In this document: positions 37,235 through 44,985 of the stretch, one piece after another
Layout: the number at the start of each line of letters is the position of its first letter
Position numbering within the stretch: position 1 is the first letter of the stretch
From: DASWTL01 sp035575925
Lineage (GTDB): Bacteria; Bacteroidota; Bacteroidia; Sphingobacteriales; Sphingobacteriaceae
Direction of reading: 5' to 3'
NCBI GenBank assembly: GCA_035575925.1
Contig: DATLXK010000067.1
Span: 8,799 to 72,798 of the forward strand
Length of the DNA stretch: 64,000 nucleotides
The notes under the pieces: model-generated
Seen by the model: the letters and a program-made list of their open reading frames with translations, nothing else
The model's database searches: none
Told to the model about the DNA's origin: nothing
Translations under genes and position numbers: made by a program

Positions 37235-37696
37235 TTATTTTTCCAGGTATTTAAAAAGATGTTTTGCAGCTTCTTCTAACAGAGGAAAATCCAAAAATGG
37301 TTCTTCGCAACGTTTCGTATCAAAATGACAAAGCGTTCCAAATGGGTTTCCTTCTGCATCTCTTATAAGAACTCCACAATAAGATACAACAGGAGTTATT
37401 ATTATTCCTTTAACTCGCTTATCTTCTTGTGCATCATTTATTTCTACCTTTTCCTGAGTTTGAACTAATGAGCAATAGGTAGCAGCCATAGGGGCATCTT
37501 CACCTTTTATCAATTTCGGGTCATAGCCATCATAAAGAACTAGATTACGCAATGTCTCGCCATCAAATTTGTAAACTCCTGTATAACGATGAGGGGTTCT
37601 ACGACTTAAAAATCCTAAGGCATCATGCAAGCCTGAATTTTTAAGTAAACTTTTAAAACTTTCTAGTGAGGAATCGAACCCGGGAGTATTATCCAT
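37235..37696 (-). CDS. Single-domain GAF protein
   Basis: A 153-aa protein with a GAF fold: GVYKFDGETLRNLVLYDG, MAATYCSLVQTQEKVEINDA and VVSYCGVLIRDAEGNPFGTLCHFD. There is no attached output domain, so it may bind a small ligand and act through a partner. It lies alone at the left edge of the accessory island. Confidence 0.82.
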   Translation of the reverse strand: MDNTPGFDSSLESFKSLLKNSGLHDALGFLSRRTPHRYTGVYKFDGETLRNLVLYDGYDPKLIKGEDAPMAATYCSLVQTQEKVEINDAQEDKRVKGIIITPVVSYCGVLIRDAEGNPFGTLCHFDTKRCEEPFLDFPLLEEAAKHLFKYLEK

Positions 37697-37901
37697 TTTT
37701 TCAATAACTTTAAACTAAAATATTATCTCCATAATTTTATACTGCTGCTAGCATTCTGACTAACGTTTTTATTCAGCATTTAAAATCAACTATTTTCAAA
37801 AACCGATATTTTCTTTAGTCAGGTCAAATATAATTGAAAAACAAAATTCAATTTGCAGAATGCAGCAATTTCCTGTAGCCAGTGTTATAGGTTGGCCGAA
37901 T

Positions 37902-38315
37902 TTAGAAACTTAAAGATAATTCATCAGGAGTTAAAATTTTTATTTCACTTCCTTTGAAATCTTTGACATTTCTTGTGATGATGCTGTCGATTTTTTCTAC
38001 TGAAGATGCGCAAAATATCTGAATTGAATCTTCAAAATCTTTATGGTTTGAGCGTAGTCCTTTTTTTAGTATATCAATGTCAACTGCAATAACAGTGAGG
38101 TAGTCCAAAAGATTATATAACACATCACGTAAATCTTTCTCCTCCATGTATTTCTTTAGTAAATAATGAGTTGTAGCAATAGAATGTGAAGATGTGAAAA
38201 GTTCCAATTTACCTTCTTCTGCTTTTTGAAAAATTTCTATAGCAAATTTACTGAAAGGCTTTCTGTCGGAAATTAAGTCAACAATTATATTTGTGTCTAA
38301 AAAAACTTTTCTCAT
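37902..38315 (-). CDS. PIN-domain toxin (VapC-like)
   Basis: A 137-aa PIN ribonuclease. The acidic metal ligands are visible: KVFLDTNIIVDLISDRKPF (first Asp), DFEDSIQIFCA (mid Asp/Glu) and IITRNVKDFK (last Asp). PIN toxins cut tRNA or rRNA. Its ATG overlaps the stop of the antitoxin gene by 4 bp. Confidence 0.87.
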   Translation of the reverse strand: MRKVFLDTNIIVDLISDRKPFSKFAIEIFQKAEEGKLELFTSSHSIATTHYLLKKYMEEKDLRDVLYNLLDYLTVIAVDIDILKKGLRSNHKDFEDSIQIFCASSVEKIDSIITRNVKDFKGSEIKILTPDELSLSF

Positions 38316-38554
38316 AAGTGTTTTGCCTCTAAGGCAGACCTTAATTCATCTTTTTCATTGAAATCACCCGGCAACCGAACCGCACCAACTATTTTTGTCA
38401 ATTTTGGAGATAGGTTATTTGATGAACCTTCTTGCGTGATTGTAGCAAGATAGTTTTCAATTATTTCTGACAAGCTTCTACCAGTATTTTTAGCATAGGA
38501 TTTAGCCCGCTCGATAATGGACTTTTCAACCGTTAATGTGAGTTTAGTAGTCAT
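38312..38554 (-). CDS. Antitoxin partner of PIN toxin (DUF6364-like)
   Basis: About 80 aa starting at 38554 (MTTKLTLTVEKSIIERAKSY), the typical start of ribbon-helix-helix-like DUF6364 antitoxins. The frame opens farther upstream to 38602 but those residues look unrelated. The N-terminal half should bind DNA and the C-terminal half the toxin. It is coupled to the toxin by an ATGA overlap. Confidence 0.8.
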   Translation of the reverse strand: MTTKLTLTVEKSIIERAKSYAKNTGRSLSEIIENYLATITQEGSSNNLSPKLTKIVGAVRLPGDFNEKDELRSALEAKHL

Positions 38555-38608
38555 GATACGTATTTTTTTCTCAAAGGTACGTAGTTGCGTTCGGATTTCC
38601 AAACGGCT

Positions 38609-38629
38609 TGCCTATAACGGTTACAGGCA
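38609..38629. repeat. 21-bp palindrome upstream of the PIN TA pair
   Basis: TGCCTATAAC and GTTACAGGCA flank one G, with one mismatch in 10-bp arms. It lies 55 bp upstream of the antitoxin start and could be an operator or an attC-type core site. Confidence 0.6.
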
Positions 38630-38718
38630 TATTGTGCCCGATTATAAAAGTCGTTCTGTAAAATTTGGTCGGAATTTTTATTGATAAGGTCGGATAAAAC
38701 AAATTTTAGATTATTGAC

Positions 38719-38829
38719 CACGCCTTGGTTCGTGTCCCCACGAACTCAATCACTAAACTTCCACAACCCTATCCACTTTATTACATTTACAAAATGAATT
38801 CAGCCTTGTTCGTACAAAAACGAAAATCT
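38719..38829 (+). repeat. RAYT 5' region with REP hairpin (copy 1)
   Basis: The stretch starts CACGCCTTGGTTCGTG and holds a perfect 7-bp hairpin: GTTCGTG (38728-38734), loop TCCC, CACGAAC (38739-38745). The whole 111 bp recurs at 41928-42038 with one mismatch, where the rest of the gene is lost. Confidence 0.9.
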
Positions 38830-39354
38830 CATATGGAGCTTGGAGAAATTTACTTTTGGACCGCAACCATTAATCAGTGGATGAAACTTTTAGAAGGGCA
38901 CGATTACAAACAGGTAATAATAAAATGTCTGGAGCATTTGAGTATGCAGAATAAGATCGAAGTATTTGCAGTTGTAATTATGCCCAATCATATTCATTTA
39001 ATCTGGCGTATAAAAGAAATCAACGGAAAGGAAAAGCCTCACATTTCTTTCCTTAAACACACAGCACACCAATTCAAAAAGCTATTATTCCAAGAGAGTG
39101 CCAGCCGACTTGATGCATACCAGGTTAGCGCAGCAAATAAACAATATGAGTTTTGGCAAAGAGATTCTTTGGCAGTACATTTATATTCAAGAGAAGTGGC
39201 ATTTCAAAAGTTAGACTATATTCATAATAATCCATTATCAGAACGTTGGCAATTAGCTAAAAATCCAGGTGAATATTTGCATTCGTCTGCTGCTTTTTAT
39301 GAGGAAGATAATTGTAATTATTCGTTTTTAAAGGACTTACGCGCAGAGTTTTAG
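38794..39354 (+). CDS. REP-associated tyrosine transposase (RAYT, Y1 HUH family)
   Basis: About 186 aa. The HUH motif is MPNHIHLIW, and the catalytic Tyr lies in VHLYSREVAFQKLDYIHNNP. Start taken at 38794 (MNSALFVQKRKS), because the earlier in-frame ATG reads through the REP hairpin. RAYTs act on single-stranded REP hairpins near their own gene. Hairpins of that kind occur at 38728, 40201 and 41937. The lipoprotein gene ends 2 bp after it. Confidence 0.9.
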   Translation: MNSALFVQKRKSHMELGEIYFWTATINQWMKLLEGHDYKQVIIKCLEHLSMQNKIEVFAVVIMPNHIHLIWRIKEINGKEKPHISFLKHTAHQFKKLLFQESASRLDAYQVSAANKQYEFWQRDSLAVHLYSREVAFQKLDYIHNNPLSERWQLAKNPGEYLHSSAAFYEEDNCNYSFLKDLRAEF

Positions 39355-39356
39355 TT

Positions 39357-40001
39357 TTACTCCACTTTGAACACAAACATTTCTTTCTTGTCAATGCGAA
39401 GGTCGGTAGAGCCAAGTTCACCGCCCCTTGATTGTGGCGGAATGGATAGCCAAACATCTTTGTTACAATCAGCTAAATCAAATGTGAACTTGAATGTCGA
39501 ATAGGGGGAAGTCAACTTGTTCGGGCAGGGTGAAACATCACCATGTGGCTCAATGGAGTATACACCCGTCTTTTTTGGCACAAAACCAACTCTGAAAAAA
39601 TACGGATCGTTCCTGCAATCTGTTTTGAAGTTTAAAACATTATAGCGACTGTCCAAGGGTCTGAAACTTACATCCAAGCCATTATCAACCTTTATATCAC
39701 TAAATAATTCACCCGCATTGTTAGGGTAACGCCTATGGAAATTAAATTTCACCCGTAGAAATGTTGTATCAGTTGAAATCCTGTTACCACTCAATTTATC
39801 AAACAGCGTTTTATTAATGGTTTGGAATTGTACCCAAATGGTGTCATTAACAGCATACGTTTTTCTATAGGGCGTCAAAGAGAGCTTTTCAGTGTACTCA
39901 TAGGCCGGGTTCGGTAAAGTATAATCTTTATTGCATTGAAAACTCATAGTTAATAACGCAACACCTAAAAACGTCAATATAAAAATGCACGGTTGTTTCA
40001 T
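39357..40001 (-). CDS. Hypothetical lipoprotein
   Basis: A 214-aa protein with an SPII signal (lipobox MSFQC). The body is beta-rich (YAVNDTIWVQFQTINKTLF, FRVGFVPKKTGVYSI) with several cysteines. No family was recognised. It has the same upstream leader as the nuclease gene at 40237, and a RAYT on its other side. Confidence 0.7.
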   Translation of the reverse strand: MKQPCIFILTFLGVALLTMSFQCNKDYTLPNPAYEYTEKLSLTPYRKTYAVNDTIWVQFQTINKTLFDKLSGNRISTDTTFLRVKFNFHRRYPNNAGELFSDIKVDNGLDVSFRPLDSRYNVLNFKTDCRNDPYFFRVGFVPKKTGVYSIEPHGDVSPCPNKLTSPYSTFKFTFDLADCNKDVWLSIPPQSRGGELGSTDLRIDKKEMFVFKVE

Positions 40002-40012
40002 TCAAGATTGCT

Positions 40013-40178
40013 TATAACTCGTAAATATACGCAACTCCTATTTATTTAGGAATACGAGTAAATATAAATAACTTATTGATAAGCAGCATGGTATAGTTTC
40101 GTTTTTAAATTGTTAAACAAGTTAACCAGAATCAAAGTCAATATAAAAACCGTAATCATATCCAATTTATCCAACGGC
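40013..40178. repeat. ~165-bp leader repeat, copy L1
   Basis: Read on the minus strand it ends in GGAGTTGCGTATATTTACGA just before the lipoprotein start. It is about 80-85% identical by eye to L2 (41734-41893), upstream of the nuclease gene. Both are followed on the plus strand by a REP hairpin. The ~24-nt core GGAGTTGCGTATATTTA also precedes the genes at 54934 and 57225. Confidence 0.8.
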
Positions 40179-40198
40179 CTTCAATTTTTCTTTTAATT

Positions 40199-40228
40199 GT
40201 TTCGTGGGGACACGAACCAAGGCGTAGG
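40199..40228 (-). repeat. REP hairpin, inverted copy
   Basis: The minus-strand copy of the RAYT end sequence: TTCGTG (40201-40206), loop GGGA, CACGAA (40211-40216), then CCAAGGCGTAGGCA. It faces the hairpin at 38728 in opposite orientation, so the two could bound a RAYT unit. Confidence 0.85.
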
Positions 40229-40236
40229 CATTTATT

Positions 40237-41709
40237 CTACTTTGCATTTGAAGCTGATATTTTTCTTCCTGCGTCAATCAGTATGATATTCGGCTTATTT
40301 TCAAGTTTGAGTTCTTTCAGTATTTTGGTTACTTTTCTATATTCAGTTGAATCAAAGTACAAAATTACCTTTATAGACTTTTGAGTGTTATTCGCCTTCT
40401 CATAAATTTCAACTTGATTTTCAAGGTTCTGTTTTAATTTAGAATTGGATGAAAGTTTGAATTCTATGAGAGTTTTGTCTTGAGCCCCTTTTGAAACCGC
40501 ATAGTCAACAGGACCTCTTCCATTATTAACTTCTCTATTCACATCATAGTCGGAAGCATACCAAGTAAGTCGGTAAATAATTTGCAAGTCTTCTTCTCTT
40601 TTGATGGGTTTTTGGTCTATGTAAAAAAGTCTGTAGCCATCATTGTTTTCAATAACATCCTTAAGATAGCTTACTCTTTTCAATGCCTCTTCATAGGAGC
40701 TGTTAGGAGTGATTTTATAGAAATCGGTGTCGCTTAGTAGACGCTCGACAAACTTTGTAATGTGAAGTATAAATAAAGTTTCAACTTCCTCAACTTTCTG
40801 CTTAGAAATATTCTTTGCTCCTTCTTTATTTTCTTCCTTCTTCTGTATATAGTATTTTATAATTTCGGGAAATTGTTTAATTGTCTCGTGAACTGCCAGT
40901 GTAATTTCTTTTTGAGTATTCTTTTTGTTTTTTGGCGGCTTTGGAAGTTTCTTTTGAAAATAATTAAATATTTCGTGGCGAAGCTGGTCGTTAGGTATAG
41001 CGCTACATATCCTTGTAAAATCACCCCTCAAATCATTGCCATTTATCCAATTATCATCTTTAGTTAATATATCTCTTGGCGTAAGGATTACAAAGTCGTT
41101 AAACAGGTATGGCAATGTGTATTCCTTGGGCATCCACCTTTCCATTTCATAATCAAAAAAGACTTTGTCAACCGTTACTTTTTTTAATAATGAATAATCA
41201 ACATTGGCCAATGCAAAAGTTTCTGTATAGTTCAACAAAAATTCTTTGGTAAGATTTGTTGTGAAATCGCTGATGTTATCTTTGCCAACCCCAATTTCAA
41301 AAAGTCCTGCCTTTTCAAGATGTGATGTTTGTGTAATTCTTTCTTTTCCTAAATCATCAAATACAATGTGCATTGAGGAAGACATCGCTCTACCAAATTT
41401 TTCGCCTAATCCACTTCCGCCATTCCCGACTTTACTATAACCAAACCAATTTTGTTTTACCTCAGGGAATAAATACCAAGACTTTACCTGTGATATGTCA
41501 GTAACCCCCAGTTCAGCTTTTGATTTTAAAAAAGTTAAATATTGAAGTATGTTGCTATGCAATTGCTGATAGTCAGTATTCTTGCTGCCAAATAATAAAA
41601 ACGGATCAATAAAAAGCGGCAGGTCGTTAATCAAGGATATATTAAATGCACCGTAGTCTTCAAGAACTGATGGGTCAATGTCAAAAAAGTCAGTGAAGTA
41701 TATTTTCAT
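40237..41709 (-). CDS. Hypothetical 490-aa protein with PD-(D/E)XK-like C-terminus
   Basis: Unrecognised by name. The N-terminal third begins MKIYFTDFFDIDPSVLEDYG with PLFIDPFLLFGSK, then a large central region with a Lys-rich patch (KKLPKPPKNKKNTQK). The C-terminal part shows GPVDYAVSKG, then TLIEFKLSSN, giving Asp402, Glu416 and Lys418 in the spacing of PD-(D/E)XK nucleases, followed by a helix. A nuclease or restriction-like role is inferred. It stands alone among mobile repeats with two toxin-antitoxin systems in the neighbourhood, as anti-phage genes often do. It looks AT-rich against neighbours. Confidence 0.72.
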   Translation of the reverse strand: MKIYFTDFFDIDPSVLEDYGAFNISLINDLPLFIDPFLLFGSKNTDYQQLHSNILQYLTFLKSKAELGVTDISQVKSWYLFPEVKQNWFGYSKVGNGGSGLGEKFGRAMSSSMHIVFDDLGKERITQTSHLEKAGLFEIGVGKDNISDFTTNLTKEFLLNYTETFALANVDYSLLKKVTVDKVFFDYEMERWMPKEYTLPYLFNDFVILTPRDILTKDDNWINGNDLRGDFTRICSAIPNDQLRHEIFNYFQKKLPKPPKNKKNTQKEITLAVHETIKQFPEIIKYYIQKKEENKEGAKNISKQKVEEVETLFILHITKFVERLLSDTDFYKITPNSSYEEALKRVSYLKDVIENNDGYRLFYIDQKPIKREEDLQIIYRLTWYASDYDVNREVNNGRGPVDYAVSKGAQDKTLIEFKLSSNSKLKQNLENQVEIYEKANNTQKSIKVILYFDSTEYRKVTKILKELKLENKPNIILIDAGRKISASNAK

Positions 41710-41733
41710 TATTCTGTCGTCTTAATACTACCG

Positions 41734-41893
41734 CTAACTCGTAAATATACGCAACTGCTATTTATTTATAACACGAATAAATATAACTTACTTACTGATA
41801 GACAGCATGGTATAGTTTCGTTTTTAAATTATTAAACAAGTTAACCAAAGTCAATATAAAAACCGTGATCATATATCCAGTTTATCTAACGGA
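41734..41893. repeat. ~160-bp leader repeat, copy L2
   Basis: On the minus strand it reads CAGTTGCGTATATTTACGAG followed by TTAGCGGTAGTATTAAGACG and then the nuclease start codon. It matches L1 in order and spacing. Confidence 0.8.
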
Positions 41894-41927
41894 CTTTCGA
41901 TTTTTCCGATCATTTTCCGGCATATTC

Positions 41928-42038
41928 CACGCCTTGGTTCGTGTCCCCACGAACTCAATCACTAAACTTCCACAACCCTATCCACTTTATTACATTTACA
42001 AAATGAATTCAGCCTTATTCGTACAAAAACGAAAATCT
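41928..42038 (+). mobile_element. Truncated RAYT 5' end with REP hairpin
   Basis: The 111 bp match 38719-38829 with one G/A change, including the GTTCGTG-TCCC-CACGAAC hairpin (41937-41954) and the first transposase codons. It is cut short by unrelated sequence. It lies head-on against the lutA 3' end. Confidence 0.85.
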
Positions 42039-42082
42039 TTTAAGTTCTCCACCGCACAGCAACCAAATCTAATTGAGCTCAA

Positions 42083-42811
42083 CTAAACATTTCCCCAACC
42101 ATGGGCCAAAACATCAGCCAGGTGCATGGTTTTCATTGGAATATTATGCTTGTCTATATACCCCTGCAATTGCAACAGACAGGAGGCATCAGTTGAAATA
42201 ATATATTCAGCTTCTACTTCCATTGCATTTTGCACTTTCTGCTCGGCCATTGCGCTGGAGATGCCATGAAATTTTACTGTAAATGTTCCGCCAAACCCAC
42301 AACACATATCGCCGTCTTTCATTTCCACCAGGTCGAGCCCGTGAACTTTGCTGAGTAATTGCCGGGGCTCTGCTTTAATACCACATTCGCGTAACCCCGC
42401 GCAGGAGTCATGATAAACTGCTTTGCCTTCCAGCTCTGCTCCGAAATAATCTTTCTTAACTACATTGATCAGAAAATCAGAAAGTTCCCGGATATTTCCC
42501 TGAATACCCCGGCACTTATTATGATCAATGGTATTGGTGAACAGTTCATTATAATAATTTTTCACCATCCCGGTACAGGAAGCTGAAGGAGAAACAATAT
42601 AATTTTCTCCTGAAAAATCGCTTAAAAATTTACTCCCTACCGTTTTGGCTTCGTCCCAGAAACCGGCGTTAAATGCAGGCTGACCGCAACAGGTTTGGTC
42701 TCCGTTATAATTAACAGTACAGCCTGCTTTTTCCAATACTTTTACTGTATTGAAAGCAGTTTGCGGATAAAGCTGGTCTATAAAACAGGGGATGAAAAGT
42801 TCGATATTCAT
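42083..42811 (-). CDS. lutA: Lactate-utilisation (Fe-S) protein LutA-like
   Basis: The 242-aa protein has the two cysteine-rich CCG domains of LutA/LldE: TCCGQPAFNAGFWDEA and DMCCGFGGTFTVKFHG, plus YHDSCAGLREC. It should work with LutB and LutC in oxidising L-lactate. Those partners are not in this window. Confidence 0.88.
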   Translation of the reverse strand: MNIELFIPCFIDQLYPQTAFNTVKVLEKAGCTVNYNGDQTCCGQPAFNAGFWDEAKTVGSKFLSDFSGENYIVSPSASCTGMVKNYYNELFTNTIDHNKCRGIQGNIRELSDFLINVVKKDYFGAELEGKAVYHDSCAGLRECGIKAEPRQLLSKVHGLDLVEMKDGDMCCGFGGTFTVKFHGISSAMAEQKVQNAMEVEAEYIISTDASCLLQLQGYIDKHNIPMKTMHLADVLAHGWGNV

Positions 42812-42846
42812 GAGAGTAACTGGAATAGCTAAGCACGCAAATTTAT

Positions 42847-44160
42847 CTATTCCGGCTGAAATTCAGGCTTTGAGTTCCTAACATACACAATGGAAACCAG
42901 CACCAGCATCCCGATAATGAAAAACACAGTGAGAGAAACCGCTGAATTTCGCATATTGCCTGTAAGTTCTTCGATAAATGCGAAGGTGAATAAACCTATA
43001 ACGACCGCCAGCTTTTCAGTTACATCATAAAAACTAAAGTAGGATGCAGTATCCGGAGTATTTTGGGGCATAAATTTGGAATAGGTAGACCTTGAAAGGG
43101 ATTGAATACCACCCATAACCAGTCCCACTATGGCTGCAAGCGCATAAAACTGATATTCATTAGTAATATAATATGCCGAGATACATACTCCTATCCAAAC
43201 AAAAAGCACCCCGATGAGCACCGGGATATTTCCTTTTTTATTTGCAAAATATGACATGACAAAGGCTCCTAATATGGCCACAATTTGAATAATTAAAATG
43301 ATCCCGATCAGCTTTGCTGTTCCCAGATGGAGTATCTTTTCACCAAAGTTAGCCGCTACCAGCATGATAGTTTGCACTCCCATAGAATAAAAGAAAAATG
43401 CCAGTAAAAACCGTTTCAGGATTTTATTCTCACTTAACTGGCGCCACACTTTCTGAAGCTCATGGAAGCCGTTACTTGCAGGCCGCTTATTAACTTTATC
43501 AGGATTCTGACTTCCCTCTGGCAATTTATGGAAAGGAATCTGGGCAAACCCTATCCACCATAAACCAACGAGTAAAAAAGATAAACGGGCGGGAAATGAT
43601 TTATCATCAAACCATTGATCATTTAATACAAATACAAAACAAATGATTTGCAAAATAACGCTGCCAACATATCCGTATGCAAACCCTTTTGCGCTCACCC
43701 TGTCCTGCTGATCGGGTGTGGCAATTTCGGGCAGGTATGAATTATTAAACATTACACCGCCAATGTAACCCATTGCTGCGATGGTAAAGCAAATGATCCC
43801 TATCTCAAGGGTCTCCAATTTAAAAAAGAACAACCCCATACAGGCAATACCTCCCATGTAGGTAAATATTTTCATGTAGGTTTTTTTATTGCCTCTATAA
43901 TCTGCCCGGGATGATAGAACAGGGAGCAAGACGGCCATGATTAAATATGCTGCAGAGAGCGCATAATTTGAAAGCGCAGTATTTATAAACTGGAGTCCAA
44001 AAAATGAAACCTTATCCCCATGCTCCTTTGTAGTGGTAATTATGGTATAGTAAGCAGGGAAAATAGTAGAGGTAATAACCAGGTTATATGCAGAATTTGC
44101 CCAGTCGAACATGGCCCACGACCTGATAAGACTTTTATTGTTTTTACCTTCCATATACAA
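42847..44160 (-). CDS. UMF1-family MFS transporter
   Basis: The 437-aa protein has about 12 membrane segments. The N-terminal FDWANSAYNLVITSTIFPAYY is the signature of UMF1/Atg22-type effluxers. Also seen: FFFYSMGVQTIMLVAANFG and GGIQSLSRSTYSKFMP. The substrate is unknown, possibly amino acids. It lies 35 bp from lutA on the same strand and could be co-transcribed, making a link to organic acid export possible. Confidence 0.88.
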   Translation of the reverse strand: MYMEGKNNKSLIRSWAMFDWANSAYNLVITSTIFPAYYTIITTTKEHGDKVSFFGLQFINTALSNYALSAAYLIMAVLLPVLSSRADYRGNKKTYMKIFTYMGGIACMGLFFFKLETLEIGIICFTIAAMGYIGGVMFNNSYLPEIATPDQQDRVSAKGFAYGYVGSVILQIICFVFVLNDQWFDDKSFPARLSFLLVGLWWIGFAQIPFHKLPEGSQNPDKVNKRPASNGFHELQKVWRQLSENKILKRFLLAFFFYSMGVQTIMLVAANFGEKILHLGTAKLIGIILIIQIVAILGAFVMSYFANKKGNIPVLIGVLFVWIGVCISAYYITNEYQFYALAAIVGLVMGGIQSLSRSTYSKFMPQNTPDTASYFSFYDVTEKLAVVIGLFTFAFIEELTGNMRNSAVSLTVFFIIGMLVLVSIVYVRNSKPEFQPE

Positions 44161-44240
44161 CTAATGTAGATAAAAAGCGGCAAACGCAAAATAGTAATTA
44201 AGGGTCACAGCAGTGATAATTCTGCCCAATTAAAAGCTTC

Positions 44241-44957
44241 TTAATTAATCCGTTTAATGCTTGATGAGCCGGAATTATCGTTGGTTACACGTGTGGGGTT
44301 TCCTCGATAAGTTAACCGACTTGAGCCACTGGATTTTACATTTAGTTCATTCAAGGCATTGACATTTAGTTCACTGGCACCGGATGTGTTGATATTGTAT
44401 TTCCCCACTATGAATTCAAAGGCATCCAATTCAGCAGAACCGCTCATTTTTATATCATGGGCTCCGGCTTGCCCTTTAAGAGTGACTTTTGATGAACCAC
44501 TGGTTTCTGTGTTCAACTCCCCGCAGCTAATATCCAATCTCACATTTGATGATCCGCTCAGGTCAAGGTTAAAATTGGTAGAGTTAATCCTGCCTTCACC
44601 TATTACTTCTACAGCACCAGAGGCCTCTATTCCATCCAGGTTTCTGGTAGTTGCATATATGGTGATGAGCCCTGTTTCGCAAAAATTATCTTCCATCTTT
44701 ATAATGAGCTGATTGCTCCGTACACTGGTAGTAATTCCCTTTTGTATATTATCGTCGGCAATAATGCGAAGCTGTTGTACCGGCCCCTGCTTCACGATAA
44801 GCTTAACCGATCCCCCTACATCAATTGAAGAGAACTGATCCACACTGCGAACCTGCGAAACCTGGTTTCCTGAGCCGTTCACACAACTTCCGGAACTGCA
44901 CCCCATCAGCATAGCCAAACCAATTATTGAGGTACTAAAAAAAGCAAGATATTTCAT
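44241..44957 (-). CDS. Head-GIN / DUF2807 lipoprotein
   Basis: About 238 aa. The start at 44957 (MKYLAFFSTSIIGLAML) gives an SPII signal with lipobox MGCSS; the longer frame into recQ is rejected. The body is a right-handed beta-helix with the recurring GSSxxxL/SGSSxxx pattern of DUF2807 (DLSGSSNVRLDIS, TSGSSKVTLKG). It sits just after recQ on the same strand. Confidence 0.88.
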   Translation of the reverse strand: MKYLAFFSTSIIGLAMLMGCSSGSCVNGSGNQVSQVRSVDQFSSIDVGGSVKLIVKQGPVQQLRIIADDNIQKGITTSVRSNQLIIKMEDNFCETGLITIYATTRNLDGIEASGAVEVIGEGRINSTNFNLDLSGSSNVRLDISCGELNTETSGSSKVTLKGQAGAHDIKMSGSAELDAFEFIVGKYNINTSGASELNVNALNELNVKSSGSSRLTYRGNPTRVTNDNSGSSSIKRIN

Positions 44958-44985
44958 TTTATATGTTTGATTAAGGGTTTGAATA

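Larger units (their letters stand above)
41710..42082. other. Repeat-filled gap between nuclease gene and lutA
   Basis: 373 bp without a gene: the leader repeat L2 (41734-41893), a short spacer, and the truncated RAYT 5' copy (41928-42038). The open frame across the RAYT copy ends after 73 codons and is not a gene. Confidence 0.75.

Noticed and set aside
38725..38793. Earlier ATG for the tyrosine transposase
   Set aside because: The 23 extra codons read through the REP hairpin; the family-like start is at 38794.
37235..42038. Prophage or integrative element in the accessory island
   Set aside because: No integrase, structural phage gene, relaxase or tRNA boundary is present; only single genes and repeats.
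41865..42086. 73-codon frame upstream of lutA
   Set aside because: It is the truncated 5' copy of the tyrosine transposase and REP hairpin, not a working gene.
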